Origin: 9FT-COMBO-48-23 sp963754385
GTDB taxonomy: Bacteria; Chloroflexota; Dehalococcoidia; GIF9; UBA5629
Assembly: GCA_963754385.1 (NCBI GenBank)
Contig: CAVWGE010000001.1
Coordinates: 186,001-250,000 of the forward strand
Length of the DNA: 64,000 nt
Direction: 5' to 3'
Of this stretch, positions 53,180 through 61,270 are shown one piece after another (position 1 is the first letter of the stretch; the number at the start of each line of letters is the position of its first letter). A program made the position numbers and the translations under genes. The notes beneath the pieces were generated by a model. It ran no database searches, was not told the origin of the DNA, and saw only the letters and a list, made by a program, of their open reading frames with translations.

Positions 53180-54586
53180 CTAATATTTGAACACCAATAG
53201 CTTCATCAACTTGCCAATGTCCTTAAGCTTGTCTATTTTGTAGACGGCATCGATGACCTCTTTCATCTGTGCCTCGCTCATGTACTGTGAGGCCATACTC
53301 CGAAACTTGTCCTCCAGCTCTTGGTCCGTCATCGGGTTACGGGGGTCGCCTCTGGGATAATCTACCCTTTTCCGGTAGGTCATGCCTTGTTTCGTAGTGA
53401 TCTCAGTGATGCCGGCACGGGGAAATCCATCGAGGCTAGGATCGGCCTCAAAGATGACTTTATCGTTCAATTCTCGCAGCCGAGGGTCTTCGAACTTATC
53501 TGGACTGTATTGTCTGGGGCTGACCTCTCGGTCCAAGATAACAACGGCGGTGAGGTAATAGGAACTATGATCAGCCGTTTCCTTGTTCTTAGGGTAGCGT
53601 TTCTCAGGCTGGCCGGTGTGCTCCACGTCTCTTGAGGTGGCCCAGATCCTGACCTGAGCCACATCTTCTGGTTTAATGTCGTGTTCCCGAACGAGCTCCA
53701 ACGTGGCAGTGAGATGCCCGTGAGTGGTACCGTCGGAGGGAAATACCTTACGGTCGGTTTCCATAATTTTGAACCCTTTGAAGTCCGTACATTTATCAAA
53801 GTCGAAATCACCCTGCATCACTGACTCGACATAGCCGCGCTGTCCTTCGATCACTCTTCTGGGGCCAGTGAAGCCCTTCCCCGCCAGAAAGGTGGCCAGA
53901 ATGGCATCGTAGGCAGTAAAGGGAAATCTCAGGTTCTTGGCCATGGTATATTCCTCCTTGGGGGCGTCTAGGATACCCAGCACCATGTTGTGGCTGGCTG
54001 CGGTGCCGATGGCATTCTCTATCTGCTCTGCGTTTAGGCCGAGGAGTTTACCCACCACCACCGGTACAATGAACCCAGCTCGAAGATCGCTATTCCATCC
54101 CTTAAGTTCGAGGGGCACATTTACAGTGCAGGCATCGGTGTATCGGGCCGAGAGTTCGTAGCCGGCAACGATAGCCTCTACCACCTGCTCTCCATTTGAG
54201 TGCTGACGTTCACCCACGGCGAAGATTGACGGTATGATCTCACTGGAATGACTAGACGATATCACCGGCTTGGTCACTATGTAGCCGTCGTTGAAATCAA
54301 GGAAGCGCACCATGGCACCGTTGGCCAGCGTGGCATTCAGGCAAGATGTTCTTACCCCACTGCCGATGATTGTAGACTCTGGTGGTCCTCCGAACTCGGG
54401 TATTACACTAAGGATAATACTGCTGGCCGGGCTAGAGTAGCCTCCGATAGCGCAACCAAGGGTATCGAGTACAACACGTTTGACTTCGTGTATCACTTCC
54501 TTAGGTAGCTCTTTCATGGTTACGTTAAGGCCGTACTCAGCAAACTTCCTGGCGATGGTTGTCATCTTTCCCTCCTTGTAATAGTT
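53167..54586 (-). repeat. 1.4-kb direct repeat, copy 2
   Basis: Partner of 35888-37305. Long stretches (for example 54121-54180 against 36841-36900) are identical base for base, while a few short blocks differ strongly. Confidence 0.9.
53180..54565 (-). CDS. MmgE/PrpD family protein, copy 2
   Basis: A 461-residue paralogue of the 35901-37286 product, with the same length. It differs in three blocks: the active-site loop (DGYIVTKPVISSSHSSE against DWYIVPGPVVLGGHPSE), the K/F/P element (TDRKVFPSDGTTHGH against TGFKPFAAEATTHGH), and a C-terminal segment (RLRELNDKVIFEADPSLDG against KVHGLIDKVTFKADPGLEY). The His of the first loop and the Lys of the second are kept. Start at ATG 54565 behind AAGGAGGG. 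Has its own strong promoter, divergent from the HMG-CoA-lyase-like gene. Confidence 0.9.
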   Translation of the reverse strand: MTTIARKFAEYGLNVTMKELPKEVIHEVKRVVLDTLGCAIGGYSSPASSIILSVIPEFGGPPESTIIGSGVRTSCLNATLANGAMVRFLDFNDGYIVTKPVISSSHSSEIIPSIFAVGERQHSNGEQVVEAIVAGYELSARYTDACTVNVPLELKGWNSDLRAGFIVPVVVGKLLGLNAEQIENAIGTAASHNMVLGILDAPKEEYTMAKNLRFPFTAYDAILATFLAGKGFTGPRRVIEGQRGYVESVMQGDFDFDKCTDFKGFKIMETDRKVFPSDGTTHGHLTATLELVREHDIKPEDVAQVRIWATSRDVEHTGQPEKRYPKNKETADHSSYYLTAVVILDREVSPRQYSPDKFEDPRLRELNDKVIFEADPSLDGFPRAGITEITTKQGMTYRKRVDYPRGDPRNPMTDQELEDKFRSMASQYMSEAQMKEVIDAVYKIDKLKDIGKLMKLLVFKY

Positions 54587-54609
54587 ATTTTCCAAAATTT
54601 ATGGCATAT

Positions 54610-54637
54610 AGTATATCACGTCTCCCAAAGCTGTCAA
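54610..54637 (-). promoter_or_regulatory. Promoter of MmgE/PrpD copy 2, left arm of inverted pair
   Basis: Minus-strand TTGACA (54632-54637), 16-bp spacer, TATACT (54610-54615). The sequence around it, from TTGACAGCTTT to AAATTTTGGAAAA, matches the plus-strand promoter at 54679 in inverted orientation. Confidence 0.75.
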
Positions 54638-54678
54638 CATGAAGGTCTATCCGTTCCTCTGTGGATGAGTACACAATC

Positions 54679-54708
54679 TTGACAGCTTTTGGGGGGATGT
54701 GATACATT
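54679..54708 (+). promoter_or_regulatory. Promoter of the lyase-like gene, right arm of inverted pair
   Basis: TTGACA (54679-54684), 18-bp spacer, TACATT (54703-54708) preceded by TGTGA. Aligned with the minus-strand partner, roughly four bases in five agree over about 55 bp, including the part downstream of -10 (AAATTTTGCAAAA). Confidence 0.7.
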
Positions 54709-54761
54709 ATATACCGCAAATTTTGCAAAAACTAAACTTATCTAAAGGGGGTTAAAAGATT

Positions 54762-55760
54762 ATGAAAATGAGTTACTCTCTACCCAAATCCGTGACAATC
54801 ATTGATGGCACGGCGCGTGAAGGTTTGGAGAATGAGGAATTATTCGTTAAGACGGAGACCAAAATATTCCTGCTGGAAAAGCTTGTGGATGCCGGTTTTC
54901 AGTGTCTCGAGGCTGGCGCCTTTTCTCCACCGGCTGCTGTGCCTCAGTTCCGAGACACAGATGAAATATTGAAGAGGATACCGCGGAGGCCGAATGTCGC
55001 TTACAAGTGCAATGCCTACGTTATGAAGCTAGTAGAAAGAGCAGTTAAGGCAAAAAAGGAGGGATATGGACCAGACCTAATAAATACCCAGTTTGCTAGT
55101 AGCGAAGAGTTGAGCCAAGGAATGTTTAGGGTAAGTGTTTCAGAACGCTGGAAATACGTTGAGCAGGCAGTTAAGGCAATTCATGACGCTGGCATGAAGG
55201 TTCAAATAACCATTCTTGATGTCTGGCATTGCCCTTATAAGGGCGAGAGGCCTCTTGACATTGCTCTACAGGTTGCCAGCAATCTATTCAGTATAGGCTG
55301 TGATATCGTGAGAGCCGCTGACGGGTTTGGTTTTGTAACTCCGCCTCGCGCCTTTGAGTATTTTAGCCGGGCTTTAGATAAGCATCCGAACGCAGACTCG
55401 CATGCTTTCCATTGTCACGACATGAACGGCTTTGGGCTGGCTACCTATTTAGCGGCTATGCAAGCAGGTTGCACCCGATTAGATACATGTCTAGGTGGCA
55501 TAGGTGGCCCGCCAGCGACTATAGTGGATGGCGTACCAGTACCAGGGGCTACCGATTACTGTGCCTATTACCCTTATAGAACTGGCCTGGTAAGCACCGA
55601 AGACTTTGTAGTTATGTGTGACAAAATGGGAGTCGAGACTGGCATAAACGTAGACAAGGTACTCCGTCTGGGCAAGTGGCTAGAAGCGATTCTGGGGAGG
55701 AGGCTGTGGTCCTCATGTCTGCGGTATGACGAGGCTCCTGAGAGGGCAAAGGGCCGTTGA
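54762..55760 (+). CDS. HMG-CoA-lyase-like TIM-barrel protein, atypical active site
   Basis: A 332-residue DRE-TIM metallolyase homologue. It aligns with HMG-CoA lyase over TAREGLENEELFVKTETKI, where the usual R-D-G is R-E-G, so the metal-binding Asp is replaced by Glu. EAGAFSPPAAVPQF keeps the Glu, and FHCHDMNGFGLAT keeps the His-x-His metal pair. The catalytic-Cys loop (usually GGCPYAPGA) reads CLGGIGGPPAT, without the Cys. So ordinary HMG-CoA cleavage is doubtful; another aldol-type or acyl cleavage is possible. AAAGGGGG precedes the start. Divergent from MmgE/PrpD copy 2. Confidence 0.8.
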   Translation: MKMSYSLPKSVTIIDGTAREGLENEELFVKTETKIFLLEKLVDAGFQCLEAGAFSPPAAVPQFRDTDEILKRIPRRPNVAYKCNAYVMKLVERAVKAKKEGYGPDLINTQFASSEELSQGMFRVSVSERWKYVEQAVKAIHDAGMKVQITILDVWHCPYKGERPLDIALQVASNLFSIGCDIVRAADGFGFVTPPRAFEYFSRALDKHPNADSHAFHCHDMNGFGLATYLAAMQAGCTRLDTCLGGIGGPPATIVDGVPVPGATDYCAYYPYRTGLVSTEDFVVMCDKMGVETGINVDKVLRLGKWLEAILGRRLWSSCLRYDEAPERAKGR

Positions 55761-56028
55761 AGTGAATCCTGTGCCGACAGCCAACTGGGGGGTATGTCTG
55801 CCGCCGGTTCTTGGGCTCCATCGCTCGAATTCGCTTTGCAGCGCCTGCAGACGCTGCTTGATTGACAACCGCTCTAGCGATCCCACCCGCCAAATTTTCG
55901 TGAAATGACCTAGGCTTTTATTACGAATACAGACTCGCAGGCGAACATGAAAATGGTGTAGAATCCCGGGAGACTTTTGGTTAAATTCCGCTCGGTGAAA
56001 ACACAATGGTCAGTCAGGAGGAAAGGAA

Positions 56029-57246
56029 ATGAAGTTTCCACTTGAAGGTATTAGAGTCATAGATGTTACAGCGTTTGGTGCTGCACCATTGGCGGGTGCT
56101 TTCCTCGCTGATTGGGGGGCAGAGGTAATCCATATTGAACATCCAATCAGGGGTGATGGAACTAGGGGAGTTCAGTCTGGGTCAGGTGTTGGTCTGTTTC
56201 AGCAAGCCAGAGTCAATTATGCTATGGAATTTTACAACCACAGTAAGAAGAGCGTTACACTTGACTTGGCTCAGGAACGAGGCAGGGAGATCATGTATAG
56301 ACTAGTGCAGACAGCCGACATCTTCGTATCAATTTTACGACCGTATGAGCTGGAGAAGTATGGGTTGGAATATAGTCAATTAAGCCAGCTCAACCCCAAA
56401 CTTATCTACGCCCACCTGGGTGGCTATGGTAGAAAGGGACCAGATAGGGACAGGCCTGGTTACGATTCTTGTGCCTTTTTTGCCAGGTCTGGGATTACCC
56501 ACCAGTTGTCGACTTACTGTAGGTCACCTGTCTTAAACCGGCCGGCTCTGGGAGACAACATGACCGGCTTGGCTTTGTTCGCCGGAATTGTGCTTGCACT
56601 GCTCATCCGTGAGAGGTTTGGTATAGGGCAGGAAGTAGACGTGTCTCTGTTCAATACTGGCATTTTGTCTCTAGCTTTAGATATCCAAGGAGCTATTCTG
56701 ACGGGAAAGGAGTTGACGCCAGAGCCTAGGGAGGTGACAACAAACCCGTTAAGAAATTTTTATCGAACAAAAGACGGGAGATGGATACTAATGGCGATGA
56801 TGCAGCCGGACCCTTATTGGTCTAGGTTTTGCAAGGCGGTAGAACGGGAAGAATTAGAGCATGACCCCAGATTCGACTCGTTTGAGCACAGGCAAAAGAA
56901 CAGCGCTGACTTGATTATGATTTTAGACGAGGCTTTTGCAGCTAGAACATTAGCGGAGTGGAGAGAACGTCTTAGCAAATTTAACCTAATTTTTGAACCA
57001 GTCCAGAGACCTACTGAAGTCGCAAACGATCCACAGGCTATCGCTAACGAATTCTTTAGCGCTTTTGATCATCCCAAATATGGGCCTATAAAACTAGTAG
57101 GAGCCCCGATAAAGCTTAGCAAGACTCCACCCACGATAAGGTCGGGAGCGCCCGAGTTTAGCCAGCACACGGAAGAGGTTCTTTTGGAATTAGGTTATAG
57201 CTGGGAGGACATCATATTATTGAAGGATCAGAAGGTGATTGCTTGA
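56029..57246 (+). CDS. Class III CoA-transferase (CaiB/BaiF)
   Basis: A 405-residue family III CoA-transferase, exchanging CoA between acyl-CoA and a carboxylate. Visible: PLEGIRVIDVTAFGAAPLAGAFLADWGAEVIHIEHP, NHSKKSVTLDL, and LNRPALGDNMTGLALFAG containing the catalytic Asp of the family. GGAGGAAAGG precedes the ATG. Likely activates the substrate that the neighbouring lyase-like and MmgE/PrpD enzymes handle. The 268 bp before it holds no gene I can support. Confidence 0.92.
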   Translation: MKFPLEGIRVIDVTAFGAAPLAGAFLADWGAEVIHIEHPIRGDGTRGVQSGSGVGLFQQARVNYAMEFYNHSKKSVTLDLAQERGREIMYRLVQTADIFVSILRPYELEKYGLEYSQLSQLNPKLIYAHLGGYGRKGPDRDRPGYDSCAFFARSGITHQLSTYCRSPVLNRPALGDNMTGLALFAGIVLALLIRERFGIGQEVDVSLFNTGILSLALDIQGAILTGKELTPEPREVTTNPLRNFYRTKDGRWILMAMMQPDPYWSRFCKAVEREELEHDPRFDSFEHRQKNSADLIMILDEAFAARTLAEWRERLSKFNLIFEPVQRPTEVANDPQAIANEFFSAFDHPKYGPIKLVGAPIKLSKTPPTIRSGAPEFSQHTEEVLLELGYSWEDIILLKDQKVIA

Positions 57247-57450
57247 TTTTGGAGTAGTATCGTAGGCTAAACAAGACAACACTAACAACAAAACCAAAGC
57301 GTGAGGAGAAGTATAGGGGACCATGGTCTCTAGAAAGTACCATGGAACAACTAGTGGAGGGATTTAGTATTTGGTGGTGTTACACTGGGGTAAGATTTCT
57401 GTGGGGGTGAGAGGCTAAAGAAATCGATTTTGCTGAAGTTGGGTGATACA

Positions 57451-58626
57451 GTGAAGATTGTCATTGCGCCTCAGGCTTTTAAGGGTAGTATCAGCGCTCT
57501 CCAAGTAGCGCGAGCTATTGGCAACGGAGTTAAACGTGTTGTTCCTAGTGCGATAACTGTAATAAAGCCAATGGCTGATGGTGGAGAGGGAACGGCCCAA
57601 ACTCTTGTTCATGCAACCGGGGGGAGAATAATGGCAACAGAGGTAACTGATCCTTTAGGTGGACGTGTCATCGCTCACTGGGGTCTTCTAGGTGACAAGG
57701 TAACCGCGGTCATCGAAATGGCTGCTGCCTCCGGTCTCAGCTTGGTACCACCGAGGAAACGCAACCCGTTATGGACCACTACATATGGTACTGGGGAATT
57801 AATCCTCGCCGCCATTGAGAGTGGCTGCCGCAAATTGATTATCGGCATCGGAGACAGCGCTACGAATGACGGTGGTGCCGGAATGGCTCAAGCTTTAGGC
57901 GCCCGACTGCTCGATTCCAGGATGGCAATCCTTCCCTTTGGTGGAGCAGCACTGGCAAAACTGGCACGCATCGATATCACATATCTAGACGCTCGACTAG
58001 CCGACTGCGACGTCGTTGTAGCTTGTGATGTTACTAACCCCCTTTGCGGTACTCAGGGGGCATCTGCTGTTTATGGACCCCAGAAGGGAGCCACTGCCGA
58101 GATGATTGAGCAACTTGACGCTGCACTTGCTCACTACGCCGATGTTATTCACCAGGACCTCGGTGTCAAAGTAAAGGATATACCTGGGGCGGGAGCGGCA
58201 GGAGGTTTAGGAGCTGGGCTTATTGCCTTCCTCAATGCTAAGGTATCACCTGGCGTAGACGTTGTCATCCAAACAACTGGCCTTGCTGAAGACCTAAAGG
58301 ATGCTGAGCTAGTTTTTACTGGAGAGGGTAAGATTGATAGTCAAACGGCTTTTGGCAAGGTAGCGGTGGGGGTCGCTAAAAGAGCTAAGACGTTCGGATT
58401 GCCGGTTATTGCTATTGCTGGTGAGATAGCCGATGATTATCACGTGGTCTACCAACAAGGGATCGATGCTGTTGTCAGCATTGCTCCGGGTCCTATCAGC
58501 CGTAACCAATCTGTGGTAGAAGCGGAGAGACTAATTGCTGATGCAGCAGAGCGCGCCATTCGGTTATTTCTATGTGGGGCGAAGAGGCAAATTTACTATA
58601 AGGAAAAAGAAAATGTCGAAACCTAA
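57451..58626 (+). CDS. Glycerate 2-kinase, GlxK/GarK family
   Basis: Phosphorylates D-glycerate. From GTG 57451 the product has 391 residues; the earlier TTG at 57430 has no better signal. Motifs: KIVIAPQAFKGSISALQVARAI, KPMADGGEGT, EMAAASGLSLV, GTGELI, GIGDSATNDGGAGMAQALGA and FTGEGKIDSQTAFGK. With the next gene (14-bp overlap) it suggests hydroxypyruvate to glycerate to 2-phosphoglycerate. Confidence 0.92.
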   Translation: MKIVIAPQAFKGSISALQVARAIGNGVKRVVPSAITVIKPMADGGEGTAQTLVHATGGRIMATEVTDPLGGRVIAHWGLLGDKVTAVIEMAAASGLSLVPPRKRNPLWTTTYGTGELILAAIESGCRKLIIGIGDSATNDGGAGMAQALGARLLDSRMAILPFGGAALAKLARIDITYLDARLADCDVVVACDVTNPLCGTQGASAVYGPQKGATAEMIEQLDAALAHYADVIHQDLGVKVKDIPGAGAAGGLGAGLIAFLNAKVSPGVDVVIQTTGLAEDLKDAELVFTGEGKIDSQTAFGKVAVGVAKRAKTFGLPVIAIAGEIADDYHVVYQQGIDAVVSIAPGPISRNQSVVEAERLIADAAERAIRLFLCGAKRQIYYKEKENVET

Positions 58627-59602
58627 GGTCTTTGTTACCCGGAAGATAGGTGAAGACGCGCTGGATATGATTGCCGACGTTGCCGAAATGGAAGTATGGG
58701 AGAATGAGCTGCCTCCACCACGCGATGTGCTCCTAAATAAGGTCAAAGATGCTGAAGGGCTACTCTCACTTCTAAGCGACAAAGTTGATGCGAGTCTAAT
58801 GGATGCTGCCCCCAGACTAAGGGTAGTAAGTAGCATGGCTGTTGGTTATGAAAATATTGATGTTTCTGCAGCAACAAGTCGCGGCATCGTTATTGCGAAT
58901 ACTTCTGGAGTGTTAACTGAGACTACAGCCGACTTCGCCTTTGCTCTACTTCTGGGAGCGGCAAGGCGTGTAGTTGAGGCAGACGCCTACACTAGAAAAG
59001 GGCTCTGGAAAACCTGGGGGCCTAGAATACTGTTAGGTCAAGATGTCCATCACGCTACACTGGGAATTGTAGGACTCGGCCGCATTGGCATCGCGATGGC
59101 CAAACGTGCCAAGGGGTTCGATATGCAATTGCTATATTATGACCAAGTGCGAAGGTGTCAGGAAGAGAAAGAGCTTGGCCTCGAATTCGCTTCCAGCCTG
59201 CCAGAACTACTCGCAAGAGCAGATTTTATTACCATTCATACCACACTCACTGCAGACACTTACCACCTTATTAGTACCACGGAGTTTGCAGTGATGAAGC
59301 CAACGGCAATCCTGATTAACGCTTCTCGAGGTGCTGTAGTCGATCAGAAAGCCCTTTATGAGGCACTCAAGTCGCGTCATATTTTTGCGGCTGCGCTAGA
59401 TGTGACTGAAGTTGAACCAATTCAACTTGATAGTCCTCTACTTACTTTGGACAATATAATTATTACTCCTCACATTGCCAGCGCAAGTATCGCTACCAGA
59501 ACCAAGATGGCTATAATGGCAGCAGCAAATCTTATCGCTGGATTGCGAGGTGAAATGCCCACTAGCTGTGTTAATCCTGAGGTATTGAAACAAAAAGGCT
59601 AA
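58613..59602 (+). CDS. D-2-hydroxyacid dehydrogenase (glyoxylate/hydroxypyruvate reductase type)
   Basis: A 329-residue NAD(P)-dependent dehydrogenase. AAGGA fixes the start at ATG 58613, inside the kinase gene. NAD motif GLGRIGIAMAKRAKG, catalytic Arg in NASRGAVVDQKAL, Glu in VTEVEP and His in ITPHIASAS are all in place. Paired with glycerate kinase, it would reduce glyoxylate or hydroxypyruvate. Confidence 0.92.
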   Translation: MSKPKVFVTRKIGEDALDMIADVAEMEVWENELPPPRDVLLNKVKDAEGLLSLLSDKVDASLMDAAPRLRVVSSMAVGYENIDVSAATSRGIVIANTSGVLTETTADFAFALLLGAARRVVEADAYTRKGLWKTWGPRILLGQDVHHATLGIVGLGRIGIAMAKRAKGFDMQLLYYDQVRRCQEEKELGLEFASSLPELLARADFITIHTTLTADTYHLISTTEFAVMKPTAILINASRGAVVDQKALYEALKSRHIFAAALDVTEVEPIQLDSPLLTLDNIIITPHIASASIATRTKMAIMAAANLIAGLRGEMPTSCVNPEVLKQKG

Positions 59603-59654
59603 CAACTTATATAAGCCAGAGGAAGAAATTGAGGTTGATTCAATATTGGGGGAC

Positions 59655-59668
59655 TTGACAAAAGTCAA
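59655..59668. promoter_or_regulatory. Short inverted repeat before capA-like gene
   Basis: TTGAC-AAAA-GTCAA. A similar inverted pair AAGTCA-TTT-TGACTT is found at 63218-63232 beside the aldehyde oxidoreductase gene. Possible shared operator, low confidence. Confidence 0.3.
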
Positions 59669-59881
59669 CCAAGATGGTTATTTTGGAAAAACTAAGCTAT
59701 TACATTACGACTAAGATGAGAATCTGTTAAAAATAACGCTTATTTCGGGGGCTCTTGAGATACATCTAAAGCTGAAAGACGCCAAAAAGCTGGGGGTGTA
59801 AGGTTCTCCAAAAGGGTGAAAACGAATCTAATAACGAAATTGAACAACCTTAAACAGCAAAAAGGAAAGAAGGTTGAATTA

Positions 59882-61009
59882 ATGACTATGAAGAAAGAAA
59901 CTGTCACTTTATTGGGGGTGGGCGATGTCATTATTGACCGGGAGCAGCCGGAGACCATCTTCCGGCACGTAGCCGAGGTTCTGCGCTCAGCAGACATCAC
60001 CTTTGCCAATTGTGAAGGAGCATTATCTGATAAGGGATATCCCAACCCGAAGCACGCTGCCCATTCCGACCCCAGGAACATTGCTGCGCTGCTTTATGCT
60101 GGTATTGACGTTGTTTCTCTGGCTAATAATCACAGCCAGGACTGGGGTCCAGAGGCACTACTGGATACGATGGCACGGCTGCAAGGAGCTGGTGTGCGCT
60201 ATGTAGGGGTGGGCAAGAGCCTGACAGAGGCTCGCCAGCCGGCAATATTAGAGCGGAAAGGGACCAAGGTGGGCTTCCTGGCTTACGGTTGTGTTGGCCC
60301 TGATGGGTACGAAGCCGAGGATGACAAGCCAGGGTATGCTCCCGTAAGGTCATGGACAATATATGAAAAGGTGGACTCCCAGCCGGGCACGCCACCCCGC
60401 ATCGTTACCATTCCCTATAAGGATGACCTAGCCGCTATGGTGGAGGACATCCAAATGCTAAAGGCCCAGGTTGATGTGGTAGTTATTTCTTTCCACTGGG
60501 GGCTTCATTTTGTGCCCCGAGTCATCCCGATGTATTGCTTGGATATCGGCCATGCTGCCATTGATGCTGGGGCCGACCTCATCCTGGGTGGGCATACTCA
60601 TATCCTCAAAGGGATAGAGGTGTACAAGGGCAAGGTAATCTTCTACTCCATATCCAACTTCGCCCTAGAGTTCGGGCCACATATGCGCGACCACAAGCAT
60701 GTCAGGAAGTTCCATGAGCTATATGGCTCGCCCGGCCCCGAAACGAGGTATACCCTCATCGCTAAGGCTACTATACAGGCAGGGGATATTAGGCAAGTCT
60801 CCTATATCCCTTGCTGTGTGAATGAGCAAGCAGAGCCGGAAATCGTAAAGCGGAGTGACCCCAGAGGCCAACAGGTATTCAATTACGTTGAGGACATCTC
60901 TAGAAGTGAGAACCTGCCCGTCCACTTTTACTGGGACAGGGATGAAGTGGTCATCCTACCGCAATCTCAATCCTCTAAAATTGTCCCCCCTAATGTTTCA
61001 AAAGCGTGA
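59882..61009 (+). CDS. CapA-family metallophosphatase-like protein
   Basis: A 375-residue PGA_cap/CapA-type calcineurin-like protein. Metal-binding motifs: GVGDVIID, NCEGALSD, LANNHSQDWG, SFHWGLHF and GGHTHILKGIEVYKG. Unlike capsule CapA proteins it has no signal peptide or membrane anchor, so it should act in the cytoplasm, perhaps on a phosphorylated intermediate. Start at ATG 59882, behind AGAAGG. Monocistronic by spacing. Confidence 0.85.
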   Translation: MTMKKETVTLLGVGDVIIDREQPETIFRHVAEVLRSADITFANCEGALSDKGYPNPKHAAHSDPRNIAALLYAGIDVVSLANNHSQDWGPEALLDTMARLQGAGVRYVGVGKSLTEARQPAILERKGTKVGFLAYGCVGPDGYEAEDDKPGYAPVRSWTIYEKVDSQPGTPPRIVTIPYKDDLAAMVEDIQMLKAQVDVVVISFHWGLHFVPRVIPMYCLDIGHAAIDAGADLILGGHTHILKGIEVYKGKVIFYSISNFALEFGPHMRDHKHVRKFHELYGSPGPETRYTLIAKATIQAGDIRQVSYIPCCVNEQAEPEIVKRSDPRGQQVFNYVEDISRSENLPVHFYWDRDEVVILPQSQSSKIVPPNVSKA

Positions 61010-61270
61010 ATAGTGTTCTGAGACTAAGGCTAGCTTTTGAAAAACCCATATTGTCTGGGAAAACGCCACCATTTATCTAGCTAGCTGACTGCGTCCGACG
61101 CGGAAGATGTCACCCACTTTGACAAAAAATTTCAGCCAATTGACCCCCACGGTATCAACTTGTGTGGCATCCTCAGCTCAGGCTGGGGAAGAAATATAGT
61201 AGCCAGCGCTTATTCTGTTAGCTCCGCTTATGCACGGACAAGCCACATTTTTGGGGAGGAACTATTTAGA

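Noticed and set aside
53934..54300. Diversity-generating retroelement as cause of the MmgE/PrpD block differences
   Set aside because: Differences are not restricted to adenines of a template copy, and no reverse transcriptase or accessory gene is in the window.
55713..56006. Minus-strand 97-codon ORF between the lyase-like and CoA-transferase genes
   Set aside because: Overlaps the end of a real gene, no ribosome site, no family resemblance.
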